The notes beneath the pieces were generated by a model that saw nothing but the letters and a program-made list of their open reading frames with translations, ran no database searches and was not told the DNA's origin. Positions 34,506 through 34,869 of a stretch of DNA of 34,869 nucleotides are shown here, piece by piece. Numbering within the stretch: position 1 is the first letter of the stretch; the number at the start of each line of letters is the position of its first letter. Made by a program: the position numbers and the translations under genes. This DNA comes from Marivita sp. (GTDB lineage Bacteria > Pseudomonadota > Alphaproteobacteria > Rhodobacterales > Rhodobacteraceae), in NCBI RefSeq assembly GCF_022763305.1, contig NZ_JALEGT010000098.1:1-34869 (forward strand), written 5' to 3'.

Positions 34506-34869
34506 TGGTTGCCCTCCGTCAGGGTTCGATAGGGCGCATCGGTCAATGTGCCGAGAGACTGGAGATAGGCGACAAGCGCATCCATCTCTGTCAGGCGAGA
34601 CGGATCGCCATCGAAGGCGCGGGCCGCGGGCCGTTCGCCATAGCGCTGCAGAAATCCGTCCACCGCGTCGCTGTCGGGGCGGCTTTGCGCCAGGGCATCG
34701 GCTTCCGCCGTTGCGATCATGTCCTCGTCATAGGGTACGCCAAGCCGGGCCAGCGTGGTCAGGGAGTCAGACAACAGATCGGTATCAAGGGGACGCGTCA
34801 GCCAGGGGTAGGACGGCATGATCGAGGCCGGCACCACGCTGCGCGGGTCGATCAGGTGCGCCACATGCC
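34502..34869 (-). CDS. ccoO: cbb3-type oxidase subunit II, C-terminal part
   Basis: Only the last ~122 codons are inside the window; the gene continues past the right edge. The visible part has the CcoO sequence [20 protein letters not shown], which includes a methionine that serves as haem ligand in the family, and near the end [16 protein letters not shown]. The haem-binding CxxCH and membrane anchor lie outside. CcoO is the mono-haem cytochrome subunit. ccoN is expected upstream of it. Confidence 0.95.
   Translation of the reverse strand, partial: HVAHLIDPRSVVPASIMPSYPWLTRPLDTDLLSDSLTTLARLGVPYDEDMIATAEADALAQSRPDSDAVDGFLQRYGERPAARAFDGDPSRLTEMDALVAYLQSLGTLTDAPYRTLTEGNQ

Overview
The window looks like accessory DNA of an alphaproteobacterium, most likely a Rhodobacterales/Roseobacter-type bacterium. 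The basis is high G+C, three kinds of organic-acid transporter (TTT, TRAP, TAXI-TRAP), a CoA-acylating MmsA, a cbb3 oxidase operon, and many ATGA start/stop overlaps. This assignment is inferred from gene content, not from a search. No rRNA, tRNA, CRISPR array or replication origin was seen.

Region 1 (1-2710) is a degraded border. It holds an unrecognised ORF at the window edge, an mcrC restriction-nuclease gene on the minus strand with no mcrB beside it, and a short IS3-family transposase remnant where mcrB would be expected. About 430 bp follow in which no gene could be supported.

Region 2 (2711-26533) is a large catabolic island with five transcription blocks. Block 1 (+) is kynureninase, sulfatase, TctC-TctB-TctA and a PLP-dependent dehydratase. 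Block 2 (-) is a three-gene TRAP transporter, dctPQM. Block 3 (-) is 3-hydroxyanthranilate 3,4-dioxygenase, a TAXI solute-binding protein, a fused TRAP permease and a second sulfatase, followed by psuG. Block 4 (-) is a DapA-family lyase and an EamA exporter. Block 5 (+), divergent from block 4, is an aspartate-dehydrogenase-like enzyme, a LysR regulator, a succinate-semialdehyde-dehydrogenase-like enzyme and a SulP anion transporter. Three near-identical LysR-type boxes (NTGNTAT-N11-ATANCNG) lie upstream of the dioxygenase, in the divergent dapA/nadX gap, and upstream of the aldehyde dehydrogenase. They suggest that the LysR encoded between them controls blocks 3, 4 and 5 as one regulon. My working hypothesis is uptake, desulfation and ring cleavage of a sulfated kynurenine or 3-hydroxyanthranilate-type compound, with the lower pathway run by the DapA/NadX/semialdehyde-dehydrogenase set rather than the classical ACMS decarboxylase route. 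The enzyme families are well supported; the substrate is inferred.

Region 3 (26530-29913) has a second LysR gene divergent from mmsA (methylmalonate-semialdehyde dehydrogenase), a clear hairpin terminator, and then an open frame that is really two decayed fragments: the start of a fumarase/aspartase-type lyase and the ligand-binding half of a GntR/HutC regulator.

Region 4 (30025-34869, all minus strand) is respiratory. A very compact cbb3 oxidase operon (ccoO end, ccoQ, ccoP, a 52-aa membrane peptide, DUF2189, ccoS, a 77-aa protein, a DUF6522-like protein) is followed by a three-gene unit with its own leader: a secreted TTHB210-like protein, a Tat-exported cupredoxin and an ECF sigma factor. 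The usual ccoGHI genes are absent between ccoP and ccoS.
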